64,000 nt of DNA from Narthecium ossifragum. Lineage: Eukaryota > Streptophyta > Magnoliopsida > Dioscoreales > Nartheciaceae. The translations under genes were made by a program, and so were the position numbers. The stretch is from positions 17,965,288 through 18,029,287 of the forward strand of contig OY986969.1 in NCBI GenBank assembly GCA_963920575.1, read 5' to 3'. The stretch's first letter is position 1; each line of letters begins with the position of its first letter. Positions 51,824-62,338 of this stretch are shown one piece after another. A model generated the notes under the pieces. That model saw only the letters and a list, made by a program, of their open reading frames with translations, was not told the origin of the DNA and did no database searches.

Positions 51824-52131
51824 GCGCCCGACGGTGTTTGAGGAGCGGTGATCTTTTCAGCTGAACCCTTGTATAGTTAACCTCCTACGGGAGAGTGTAA
51901 TAAATGTATGTACTTGATTTACCCTCTTCGAGGTTTAGACTTGTATCTTATTTGGGTTTTGTATCTTTTATCTAGAGGTTTCTTTAATTGCTTTAATTTA
52001 ATGAGGGTGCTCGAGGTTTGTTTAGGGAGACCAGTAGATTAGAAGGAACCCTCGATAAAATTTCCGCAGTTAGTTAGGTTCCGGTTCGCGTCCCCCGACC
52101 CGGTTGGGCTTTTGCGGGTCGGGGCACGACA
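51824..52131 (+). mobile_element. Tekay-like LTR tail, plus strand
   Basis: It ends GCGGGTCGGGGCACGACA at 52131, the Tekay LTR 3' end; the upstream part is cut by Athila-B. No gene. Confidence 0.6.
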
Positions 52132-52413
52132 CGTCATGTATCAAAGTAGTCACCTTACGACAGCCATAGTCGAGCTCCGAACTTCCAATCATAAGCACCC
52201 TTAAGATTCTAATCAATCACATACATGAATCCAAGGCAGTGTGTGGACAACGCGGGTGTAAAACCAATCGCCAGGGCACAATTTTACCAAATTGCCCCTT
52301 GGGTCCAAAATGACAATATGATCGCTCGATCTCTGCCGACGCAGAACCAAGGCAACAGGAAAACGGCCCTCGACCTACGCGATCGAGCTAGGTTAGAGGA
52401 ACGGGTCCTCACA
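52132..52413 (-). mobile_element. Tekay-like LTR head, minus strand
   Basis: In minus sense it begins TGTGAGGACCCGTTCC (52413) with CGACCTACGCGATCG and the CAGTGTGTGGAC block, as in other Tekay LTRs. It abuts the tail of another Tekay LTR in opposite sense at 52131/52132. Confidence 0.7.
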
Positions 52414-52640
52414 GTACTAATCCTGATTTGCAAATAAATGCTTAAGAAAGTGCAATTGGATTTTATGTGACAGAGCAGGGAGCGTGCGTAGCCACGTCAT
52501 AAATAACAGATGTAGTGTGAAAGTACTATTCTTGATATGCAAACAGTAGCTTAAGAAAATGCGATTGCATTTTATGCGAATGTAACATTACAAAGTATGG
52601 CAGAGCGGGGAGAGTGCATAACCATGTGACATCAATAAAA
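52414..52640 (+). repeat. Imperfect 109-bp tandem duplication
   Basis: Unit 1 from 52414 (GTACTAATCCTGATTTGCAA), unit 2 from 52523 (GTACTATTCTTGATATGCAA). Both continue with GCTTAAGAAA, TTTTATG and CAGAGC(A/G)GGGAG. Noncoding. Confidence 0.85.
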
Positions 52641-52998
52641 CTCAAGTGTATGACTCCCTTTTATATATAATATATTACACAAATTGACAAGATGCAAGAT
52701 AGAGAAAAAAAATTAACACGAGGCAAAAAGACAAGAAATTGACAACATGCAACATGGTCAAAAGAAAGCACTACAAGCAAAAGATTATTCATTGAACATA
52801 AGTATATCATTAAATATTTGAGGGCTTTACGATACAATATAAAGTTGCCATCACAAAACCCCGCTACAAAGAGTCTAGCATGGCCATATTACATGATAGT
52901 GAACAAGGCAATCACATTGTGCTTTAGTGAGTACACCAATTTTAATTACAAGATGCTATCACTGGAACGACCAGAACCCAAGTGACTATACTTATTTC
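52641..52998. other. AT-rich noncoding stretch
   Basis: A-rich sequence with no open frame of interest; possibly the 3' flank of the GRF remnant on the minus strand. Nothing further seen. Confidence 0.5.
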
Positions 52999-53315
52999 TC
53001 ACATCTGGGCACGTATCACTTCCACTTTAAGCCCTATTGTGTCCTCTATGACTCCGCTGGCAGTAGAACAGGCACCCAACGATAGAACAGTAGGTGATGT
53101 AGGAATATAAGATGAACTTGAGAATGAGAGTTCTCGAAGTAGCACATCTCTCCACCTCCAAAATCCACACCCATTTGGACTACCAGGACACACATAAAAT
53201 GTGTGACCAAGATTTTTATCAGTGTCGGAGACTCATCGCATGAGTCGTCGTTCACCCACAGTTACACCGTAGTTGAATGGACCGGGGTGATGTGAACGAC
53301 GACTCATGTGACATC
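52999..53315 (-). pseudogene. GRF-type zinc-finger protein remnant 1
   Basis: Minus sense: RCNCG at 53269-53255, then after a one-base shift and a TGA, TDKNLGHTFYVCPGSPNGCG followed by FWRWRD, then a Ser/Thr-rich tail ending at 52999. CxCG, xxNxGxxFYxCP and CGFWRW spaced this way are the GRF zinc-finger pattern (four Cys). GRF fingers bind single-stranded nucleic acid in TOP3A, NEIL3 and APE2, and in plants form many small proteins of unknown role. The frameshift and stop make this copy a pseudogene. Confidence 0.65.
53239..53308. repeat. 17-bp perfect inverted repeat, 36-base loop
   Basis: CATGAGTCGTCGTTCAC (53239-53255) and its exact reverse complement GTGAACGACGACTCATG (53292-53308), at the N-terminal end of the GRF remnant. 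Confidence 0.92.
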
Positions 53316-53763
53316 CTTCACTTTATTACATGAGCAATTTAAAAATTATTGGTGGTGGGCATAGCACTCATTCACACATATAAATATAAAATATATCTTA
53401 AGAAGATCAGACAATTTCGATTTCTTCAAAAAATTACAATGAAGACATCGAAATTGACCTTGTAACATCACATTTTTCACTTTCTAGTTATTTCAATGGT
53501 GTATTCCATATCTCATCCAGATTATGTGATAATTGAAAGGCACCAAGAAACTGTATCCTTAGCATCATCCTTTGATCCCAACCAATCAAACTGAAACATT
53601 TCAGCAACTATACAGATAAGTAATTTGATTAGTAAGTAAAGAAAATTTGATTTCACATATTAAGTAAATAGACAATCACAACAATAACTAGACTAGCATG
53701 AAAATGAGATTTTAGAACTTTTGCTAGAGAAACAAGCATGCATTGTTTTTTAAGAGAACTAAA
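53316..53763. other. AT-rich noncoding stretch
   Basis: No gene or recognisable element seen up to the hAT MITE duplication. Confidence 0.5.
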
Positions 53764-53771
53764 CCTAAAAC

Positions 53772-54161
53772 TAGGCGTGAGCAAAACCGAACCGAAATCA
53801 TAAAATCAAATCGAACCGAAACGAACTGAACTGACAATTTCCATTCGGTTTTTCGGTATATTCGGTTCTGTTTTTTATACGTTACAAAATTTAGTATTCG
53901 GTAAATACCGAAATACCGAAAAAATTTTGGTAAGAATGTAAGATAATGTATCCTTTATATATATGATATATCACAACCTAGCCAATTTCGATTCGGTTCG
54001 GTTTTTAGGGTAATTTGGTTCGGTTCGGTTTTAAAAATTCTGTTCGGTTCAGTTCGATTTTTGATAGAAATTCGGTTCAGTTCGTGTTTTTTATACTGAA
54101 TAAATTTCGGTATTTCGGTTTTGTACCGAAAATGGAACCGAATACCGAATACTCACCCCTA
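53772..54161. mobile_element. hAT-type MITE, 390 bp
   Basis: Ends TAGGCGTGAG and CTCACCCCTA (inverse TAGGGGTGAG) are flanked by the perfect 8-bp direct repeat CCTAAAAC (53764-53771, 54162-54169). TIR sequence and TSD length are typical of hAT elements. The interior is filled with TTCGGTT and AACCGAA words in both orientations, and it has no transposase. Confidence 0.88.
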
Positions 54162-54169
54162 CCTAAAAC

Positions 54170-55440
54170 ATCATATACAACTAAGAATTCCCTCCCCCAA
54201 TAATGCTTAGATTGAAAGGGTATCAATCATTATAACTCTTCTAGGCATAGTGACATTTCTTAAATCAATGCAAATGGTAATTACCCGTACTCGAACAGGT
54301 GACTGAAAGATTCAAGGCCCACATCATGCATATAAATTAGGTGACTGAAAGGCCTATATTTTACATCAAATGAAACAAATGAATATAAAGTAGAGTGATG
54401 GAATTTTTCATCCATTGAAGTATAAAATATTACCTGCTAGTTTTACTGTTTGCATATCAAAATGATCGATGTCAATCTCTAGGCTATGCAAGCATTGACA
54501 ACAGATCTTCTCAACACCCCGTGAAACTATGTAAAATACTCATGTTAAACGAAGTCCAAGCTGCTAAACCGTCGAGAAAACATTTTCTTCACACCCCATG
54601 AAAATATGCTTGTCAATTTTAAAACAAGTGACCAAAAGATCATTGTAAAGCATTGTTTAATGAAAAAAAATAAAAGAGGAATAAGGAAGGTGGTAAATAA
54701 CTGCTTAAAAGGACATTGCTTTGCTCGCGAATATAACCTACAAATTAGAAAAGAAAGAAGGATCTATTACATATAGAATAAACACTAAACACTACATCAC
54801 CAACGCAATACAACTAGTAGAAACTGTAAATTAGCGAAGGAAAAAAAAAAAAAGATACCAGATACACACCGATTCAGGATAGGAAGTATTCACGGTTGCA
54901 TAACAGTTCTCCGGTGATTTTGAAATAAGGTAAGAGACAATTGTGGCAGTCTGACCTCAAACACGTAGGAAAAGCATGTAGTCAATACCTAATAAGCTTT
55001 AAAAATACAGGCTAATCATCATCCAACATTAAGGGGCAAGTATTTGGTGAAGAAAGGTCCCCAAAAGTTGAGGAGGAGGATGCCGGCGGCGAGATTGATG
55101 AGGACCATTGGTGGGGAGAGGGGGTGGAGGGGCCTAGGGTTTATCAAGCAAACGAGGGTTTATTGCATGGTTTTTTAAGCACCTGCGGTGGTGAGGCCAA
55201 TGGACAGAGCATGCTGATGATGTCGGTGGACAGACTGCGCTGGTGAGGTTTGCCCTAGGTTCGCCGGTGAGGTGGGTGGGTGGGGTTTGGTTGCGCAGTT
55301 AGAAGAGGCTATGGACCTCGACAATTAACCCAATCTACAAGTTTACCCTTGTCAACTGGTTGCATTATTTACAAGTATACTACTGCCACCATTTGCGTAA
55401 AAATCATTCTGAGTGGTGATTTGTGCACACAACCACTTGG
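54170..55440. other. Intergenic, mostly AT-rich
   Basis: No supported gene. A short GC-rich island at about 55060-55270 contains on the minus strand a 29-codon open frame from 55108 starting MVLINLAAGILLLNFWGPFF, which looks like a first exon but has no recognised relative. Short repeats of AGGTGACTGAAAG occur at 54297 and 54339. Confidence 0.4.
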
Positions 55441-55652
55441 CGTGTGCATTGGCGTGTGCAATGCACATGCCCAGGTGGTTGTGTTATTTAAATAATTGCA
55501 CACGCCAGGTGGCTGTGTTATTTAAATAATATTTATTAAAACTGGCTGATCTGGCAACATTAAAATGATTTGTTTATGATTGTTGCAAATAATGGGTTAA
55601 TGGGTGGTGGAGCCCAAATATCCAGCCAAAACATTTATTAAAACTGGCTGAC
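55441..55652. repeat. Cluster of short direct and inverted repeats
   Basis: TGTGCATTG and CAATGCACA face each other at about 55443-55468. CCAGGTGG(T/C)TGTGTTATTTA then AATAAT occurs twice (about 55471 and 55507). ATTTATTAAAACTGGCTGA occurs at about 55538 and 55632. It may be the edge of a small element; no termini could be fixed. Confidence 0.6.
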
Positions 55653-56200
55653 CTCTCCAGCCGGCTCGCCGCACGGCTCACCTCCCACCTCCACTCACCT
55701 CCGTTCCTCCCCCCCTCTCTCGCCTCGCACCTGCGCTCCCTCCACTCCCGCCTCGCACCTACACTCCCTTTCCTCCGCCCCCGCCGGAGTATACCACGCC
55801 GCCCGAGTGCCTTCGTCCCATCCAGTTCTGTCGGCGTCAACATCACCGTCCCTCCCCAGCCTCGCAACCCACTCCCTCCTTCTCCAGCCAACTGGCAAAC
55901 CCCTCCCCTCTCCCCTCCTTTTATCCCTTCGACGCAACCACTAGCCTCGCGTAACGCCGATGCCACTATCACTGATGCCGACCAAGACCCTTTCCTTCTC
56001 CAATGGGAGAATGGGTTTTTTCTCGAGTTGGAAGTTGCCACCCCTTCGACGGCAACAAAACAACCTCTGCTCCCGTCCTTTCACCCCGTCGACGCTTCAA
56101 TTGGCCTCACCTGACGCCGCTGCCACCATCCCCGACACCGGTCAAGACCAGTTATTTCTCCAACGCTAGCACGGGTTCTTTCTCCATTGTTTTTATTGTT
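55653..56200 (+). other. GC-rich, coding-like block with internal tandem duplication
   Basis: Pyrimidine- and CCG-rich. On the plus strand a frame through 55908-56100 reads ADQDPFLLQWENGFFLELEV with low-complexity Pro-rich sequence before it. About 120 bases (55908-56030) are repeated, diverged, at 56069-56185. It resembles a captured or duplicated first exon. No domain recognised. Confidence 0.4.
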
Positions 56201-56600
56201 TTGTTGTGAATTAAACAAAATAAGATTGTTATTTTATTTCAATCATCATTTTCCGTGATATGTTCCTTTTTTGACTAATTTAGCTGAGGACAGGAACCTT
56301 AAGATGATGGTATTCATTATAAGGAAGAAGAACATTATGGAAAGTGTAAGCAGATGCCATATTCAGTTAAACCATTAGCACTAATTGCAGTACAATAAAC
56401 ATGCATTGATCTCATTGTGAGATCTGAAAATTGAGTGCCCATTTTCAACCCCTTGCAACAAGCGCATCATGTCTGAACTAATGGATGTTGTGCAATGCTG
56501 AATTTGAAAGAATTTACGGCGTTATTGTTATGAAAATAGGAGTTTAGTACACGTCTACAGGGGTTATTTGCTGAAAGTATGTATGTATAGAAATGTCCAT
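56201..56600. other. AT-rich noncoding stretch
   Basis: No open frame or repeat structure of note. Confidence 0.5.
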
Positions 56601-57325
56601 CTAGATCTAACTACTACCAGTTACAACTAAATAAAGCATAATAAACAAATGCAACTAAAGCTAACACATGCTTATCGAAAAACCGATTAAAATCCATAAA
56701 AGTCGGCAAAACGATCGGAAATACAAATCATCGTAGAAACTCAAAGCAAAGAGTGAAATCACGATTAAAACCACCATAATATCCTAATTCTAACAATAAG
56801 AAAGACATAAAACAAAACCGAATTGATTTGAAAATAAACCGTTAAAAACCAAGCTAAAAACAGCTCTCAGCACAAAGGAGATCGATCTTCATGCCCATGA
56901 AGATTGTTCTTCTCCATTCAAGCCCTCTGTCAAGGGAAATGATCGATCTTCACACCCAGTGGAGATCGATCTTCCTTGCACAGGTCCACTGCCAAGGAGA
57001 GAGATCGATCTTCATCTCCAATGAAGATCGATCCTCCTTGGCCAGCACCGCACCCGCCCTCAACACGAAAGAGATCGATCTTCATGGCCGTGAAGATCGA
57101 TCCTTCTCGGGCTCTGGGTGAGATCACAAGAGTGATCGATCTTCTTCACAAGAAGATCGATCCTTCTTGAGCACCGCCGGAAACCCATCGGAGAAAACGC
57201 CGAAAAATGCACGAAATACAAAACCAAACTTCATAAAACTCAGGGATCTAATGACATGGAACTAAGGGAGTCCGAAAACATCAAATGCACCTGGTCGAGC
57301 CAGGTCTGAGGACCCGTTCCGCACA
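56601..57325 (-). mobile_element. Tekay-4: LTR fragment with hairpin array
   Basis: In minus sense it begins TGTGCGGAACGGGTCCTCAG (57325), close to the Tekay LTR start, and runs through a hairpin array (56879-57163) to sequence like the Tekay-1 LTR GTTATTTAAACGG...CGTTTTGCCGA region (about 56690-56730). The left end is not fixed. It interrupts the 3' part of the DUF1985-like pseudogene. Confidence 0.65.
56879..57163 (-). repeat. GATCGATCTTC hairpin array with changing stems
   Basis: Five units. Perfect hairpins: 57003-57033 (13-bp arms ending CTTCAT/ATGAAG, loop CTCCA), 57073-57102 (12-bp arms ending CTTCA/TGAAG, loop TGGCCG), 57134-57162 (13-bp arms ending CTTCTT/AAGAAG, loop CAC). Two further units at 56879-56915 and 56940-56975 are less perfect. 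Confidence 0.92.
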
Positions 57326-57823
57326 CAGCTAGTTCAACCCTCAGCCGCTCATTCTCAAGCAACAATTGTTGGTTGCGCAGCTCACTGCCGATTACCAAGT
57401 CTATGGAACCCACAATCTCATTCTCATCCGGGGATGTGTTCATGGACATTTTCTCCTAAAGAGTCAGACAACATGTAGCATAACAACATAAGCTATCGTA
57501 GAGTTAAAGCACTCGAAATCAGAACTATGTATTAAAATAAAAAATCAGAGTCTATATCTTTTTTGACAGCTCAGCTTTGTCTTCAAAATTTAAGATATTG
57601 GCCTGCATATCCATTCCTTTTTCGAGCCACCTCCTCTCTTCCATGTTAAGCTCAAGGTTAGTGTGTACCTATCATTTCCAGATAGAATTTCGTCACTAGC
57701 TTATGTCGTATTTTTCATAAATAATTTTAAAGAATATATGAACTCTTCTTTCAAATTGCTTACATTGTCTAGGGAAAGCTTGAACAGCTCCTTCTGGATG
57801 GTAGAGCATCTACTCCTCTGTGA

Positions 57824-57828
57824 CTTCT
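57824..57828. repeat. Target site duplication CTTCT (left) of S2
   Basis: CTTCT precedes TGTCACACCCC; the identical CTTCT follows the other end at 61385-61389. Confidence 0.93.
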
Positions 57829-60800
57829 TGTCACACCCCGACCCAGAAAACCCATCCAGATCTTGGCGTGAGCCACCTAAACCTATTTACATCATCAATC
57901 GGCGCAACAAGCATATAACTGAATAATTTGGTCTCCAGTTCATGAAAATTTTGACAGAATCTCCTCTATAATCATAACACAAGAAACCTGTACATTTCAT
58001 AATGAGACCATTTCAAGTTGTACAAAGAAACAACAATAAGTAACTCATTATTACATTTCTCAAATGTCTACATCAAAGAATAATACAACATTTCTCCAAT
58101 ACAACTGAATTAATGATTATACATTTATGTCCTCGAATACATCAAGTTATACCTCAATTTATACATCAATTTGTACATCATTGATTAAGACTGTAAATTA
58201 TCTGTAGAAGAACTCTTCAAAGCTCCAAGTCCTCGATCACCTCGGAATACCGCGCCATCTTCTAAAGGAACACCTGAAAGACGGAACTGCATCGACCTGC
58301 ATCGCCGATGCAGCCCAGGTAGGGTGAGCAACAATGCCCAGTAGGGTTCTACTCTACGTCGCACAAAAAGGAAGGGAAACTACAACTGTGTCGTTCTTCG
58401 CCTAAGCCTAAGGTATGCCAAGGGATCCCATAACCCCGTCGATTCCCGAGGGCTCCTGTCCAGGTCCCACCCTCACCCAAGAATAAACGAGAGGAATCAA
58501 AGACTGCGGGCTCCTGTCCAGGTACCACCCTGCCCAGTCATACCATCTCTCGCAGGGACACAAATGTCAGGGACATCGACAACCATCCTTAGTGATTGGC
58601 CTTGGAGATCCGACACGACCTCTACACCTCAAATACAAGAATAATCCATAGTCAACTATAACAGAAACCTCAAATGATATCAAGCATTATCATTCGATGA
58701 CAATCACGTCCTAATCCTCAACTACCCCAAACCCCGGTCCTAGGGCTAGATCCGGGCTACCCGAGAACCCCGGATCGGCGATCGAATCCATCACCTACCA
58801 CCTAGCCTGGATGTCTCTAATGCAATCATCATGCATGAGCCTATTCAAACAACTAGGCCTAGGTGTCTTTACATGACATCTCATCAAGCATGTCCAATGT
58901 AGCATACAAAAAGATACAAGAGAGAGAGCTAAACTGTTAACGTACAACAAGGAATAACAATTATTTAACCATACACCCAATACGGTTCAAATCATAACCA
59001 GCACAAGCAGTCGACCTAGTTCAATCCAAATTTCGGCATTACAACGACTTACACCGCCGTTAGCCAGAAACTATACAATGGGGTACACCCCCAGTTAATC
59101 AATTCACAGGGCACCCCCAGCCCGCAAAATATAAACATTTCCACCAAGAAATATAAACGGGCCACCGCCGGCCCTAGGCTTATACATGATACAGAAATAC
59201 ATGAATGACGTGATTAATAAGAGATTGCATGGACTGAGTTGTTAAATGAACAATTTAGTATAAATGAATAACGAATAATCACGGAGATACCAGGTCAAAC
59301 AATTACATCAGATCAATTCGACACTAATCAAGACAAGACATTCCAAAACTCAACTTGCAATTAGTACACTTAGAAACCGACGAAAAACACGAAAACCCAC
59401 CGCCGGTAGATCAACATCTTAGCAATAATAAAACATACCCAATGATGAATTAGAAGCAATTCAAAAGAAGGGAAGGGCATGGAGGTTAAACATCGTCGGA
59501 AAACACGACTATCGATCAAACTACAATCTCAGTCGACCTCAATCGATCAAACTGGGGAAAGCTACAATAGACCTCGGATTACAGACAAAACCTCCGATTC
59601 AATACTAGTACGCTTTGCTAGAGGTAGATATATATAATACGTGTATATATATATATATATATATATAAGACATTCCTTGCTGATTCACAGCTACTTAGAA
59701 CTTAATTTTCGAATTGCTACAGTAACCGACAAGTTCAAAACGATGAAACCTTAATCAAACGACATCCAACGTCGTGAAACTTGAAATTGAACATGGTCTA
59801 ATGTAGGGGAACATATCAGGAGCAGCCCATCCAAGAATTAGATCAAGGGGTGTCAAAAAATCAATTTAATTAGCTGACTTTTACCGAAACCTCTATTTCG
59901 ACACAGTCTGAGAAAATAATTCACCATAAGTCACAGAAAAATCTGAAAAATGCGAAATTAGAATCGTTGGAAAAAGGAGGTGAAGCCCCACAACTCTCAT
60001 GCTGATGGTCTCTTGAGGTTGCGTGCTCACAGTTCCTCAATCAGGCTGTGAACATCACCGTTCTGCCAAGACAGCAATATGCTTCTCAATTCCAAGGTTC
60101 TTGTTGGCATTTGTTCAAGCATCAACCATGCAACACCCAAGTATGAACACCTACACCATCTAGTTAGACACTCACAAAGGCTAACGACGACAAGTGGTCC
60201 AAGGGAGGAGAAATCATATCAAAACCCAACACTAATCCACGGATTTGCTCAACAGCAATACAGGGGAAGAAGAAAGAAGTCCACAGAGAACTCACGGAAG
60301 TAACAGAGCATCAACAGCATGCTTCCAAATCTTTAGTTCACCAGTAACTCAAGAACAGAGGTCACGAAGGCAATCCATGGCAGCAGAGATATAGTCGAGG
60401 CCATGGGGAATAGGGGAGAGGGGAAGGATTGCTGGAAGCTGGGCCGGGCATGGCTTGGCGTCGCACTGAATGATGGAGAAAGACAACGCCGGAGAAGCCA
60501 AGGAAAACAAAGCATGAGCGAATCGCATCGCCGGAAAAACAGAGTAGGAACAACCCGGAAAAAAAAACAGAGCAAAGCCTGTAGGAAAACAAAACCGAAC
60601 CCGAAGCAAAGCATCTTGTGGAAAACCAGTAAAGCATCGCCGGAAAACCAAGGGGAAAAAATGGCACATATCCTCACCGGAAAACAGAGCAAACATAGCA
60701 TAGATGCATCCTATGGCCTAGTCTATGCTAGCAGAGTCTAAACCAAGTTTAGGCTAGAAACCCTACCTCTAGATCCGCGGTTCTTCCTCTTCGCCAGCCA

Positions 60801-61384
60801 CGATCACCGCCGGTACACCAGCCTCTCTCCTCCGTCCGTGGTCGGAGTCGCCGTTGGCTAGCTCCTCTCCAGCCGCGGTCGCCATCACCATCGCCAAGCT
60901 CCCCACCAGCCGCCGTCACCGTTGCCCAACTCCTCTCCGGCCGCCGGACTCTCTCTCTCCCTCTCGATCGGCTGGGTCACGGGTGGATCTCTCTCTCTCT
61001 CTCTCTCTCGAAGTGGATCGCGGCCGATCCCTAACAAGAGAAGAGTATGGCATTTGAGGGTTTACTTACTAATAGTTTAAAATTAGATCATGACCGTCCG
61101 ATCAACCGGATTTGATCCTAGCCGCTCAGATCTCGATCCGTATGATCTAACTCAGATCCTCCGATCTGGGTACTCTTACTGGTCTAATCAAACACATATA
61201 TCACCACAAGGCAGTGTGTGCGCTACGCGTGTGTGGAACCAACTCCGCAAGAGTAATTTACCAAATTACCCCTGGAGCTGCAACGATCAGCGGGGATCGC
61301 AAAGCAAGGCCGACTGGACCAAACCAACCGAACCAGACCCTCGACCCACGCGGTCGGACCGGGTTGGAGGTACAGGTCCTCACA
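57829..61384 (-). mobile_element. S2: Tekay-family solo LTR, minus strand, 3556 bp
   Basis: In minus sense it starts TGTGAGGACCTGTACC and ends GTCGGGGTGTGACA, with a perfect 5-bp TSD. It is the same family as S1: the GATCGCCGATCCGGGGTTCT and GCCCAGTAGGGTTCTACTC blocks match S1 in reverse complement. It contains TA and TC dinucleotide runs (59645-59668, 60988-61009). The open frames in it (for example 60333-60741) are low-complexity and not genes. No gag, pol or primer site. Confidence 0.9.
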
Positions 61385-61465
61385 CTTCTACCACCGCAAC
61401 ACTCGAGGGAAAGTATGCATACAATCCCTTGGCTGACGTTCGAAATTATGCTCGTAGAACCAAAT

Positions 61466-61545
61466 CTGCGAAATACCTCGCATTAGTCAGCCATCTATAA
61501 TTCTATATATAAATTAACATTTCATTCATATAGAGAGGCACTCAC
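61466..61545 (-). other. Intron of the DUF1985-like pseudogene
   Basis: GTGAGT donor at 61545 and TTTCGCAG acceptor at 61466. Splicing joins NGCTLLLM to IWFYEHN in phase. Confidence 0.65.
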
Positions 61546-62338
61546 CATAAGCAACAAGGTGCAGCCGTTGATGAATATATCAGCTAGTCTATCACTTTTA
61601 ATTCCTTTCTTCTTCATTGAGGTTTTCAAGCTTGCCCTTTGCTTGTAATCTCTTTTCTTACTGCTTGCACTCCCATCTATTTGCATCCTCAATTTCCGAG
61701 AAGACTAGGATATTGAATGAAGCAACATATGTGTCACAGCACTTGCCCAAGCATATTTCCAAAGACTGTCCAAGTCTCCTAAGTACTCTCTGAGTTCCGG
61801 TGGACAAGTGTAGTCGTTTCTTTTGAAGAGCAGGGCCACAAACAAAAAGTATATAAGGAATCTCACTGTGTCCTCGACGTCGTGCTCATCCACCTTCTCA
61901 TACAGCTCATGAATCTTCACCGCGATGTGCGGTCTCGTCACCCTCTTAATTTCACCTAAGTGCCTTGTGCCTTGTCATCCACTTGGGAACTTGAGCATGC
62001 TTTTTTGTTTGTCTTTCGCTGGCATCCGTGTTTACATCAAATGCAACAGTGTCTCCCACACACGGCAATCCCAGAATAACAATAGTCTCAACGGACTTGA
62101 GTTCTATCACTCTTGGTCCAATTTCAAAGAAGGAATCGTTTTTTCAGCCCAAAATGATCTCCTCTAGTAGTACAAAGTCCTTCTCAACAACTAGGAGATC
62201 TAACAAGTGGATGAATGGCGTCCTAGCAAAAAGTGCACAGTGTCTCGGATGGATGCACTGTTGGAATAGGGTATTGACTGATTTCGATGAGCAACGCGCG
62301 CTAATCACGAAGGCCTTCCTGCTCCCCCCTGTCATAAC

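Larger units (their letters stand above)
57326..62338 (-). pseudogene. DUF1985/plant-mobile-like multi-exon pseudogene, split by solo LTR S2
   Basis: Minus sense. Exon a (62338-61546): FARTPFIHLLDL, DFVLLEEIILG, a TGA, then SFFEIGPRVIELKSVE and ILGLPCVGDTVAF; after a frameshift near 61960, VRFLIYFLFVALLF and LREYLGDLDSLWKYAWA, ending in a GTGAGT donor. An 80-bp intron (61545-61466) precedes exon b IWFYEHNFERQPRD..FPRVLRW (61465-61385), which crosses the S2 insertion to 57828-57765 (STIQKELFKLSLDN, GTAAGC donor). Further putative exons: MEERRWLEKGMDMQA (about 57660-57560) and a coiled-coil piece ELRNQQLLLENERLRVELA (about 57390-57330). The layout fits the DUF1985/PMD-like family common in plant genomes and MULEs; a downstream Ulp1 protease is not seen. 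Confidence 0.6.

Noticed and set aside
55574..56041. 155-codon minus-strand open frame rich in Arg and Gly
   Set aside because: Low complexity, antisense to a pyrimidine-rich block, no recognisable domain.
60333..60741. Overlapping open frames of 101-122 codons in solo LTR S2
   Set aside because: Found in three frames and on both strands in repetitive LTR sequence with TTCCGGCGA-type repeats; no domain.
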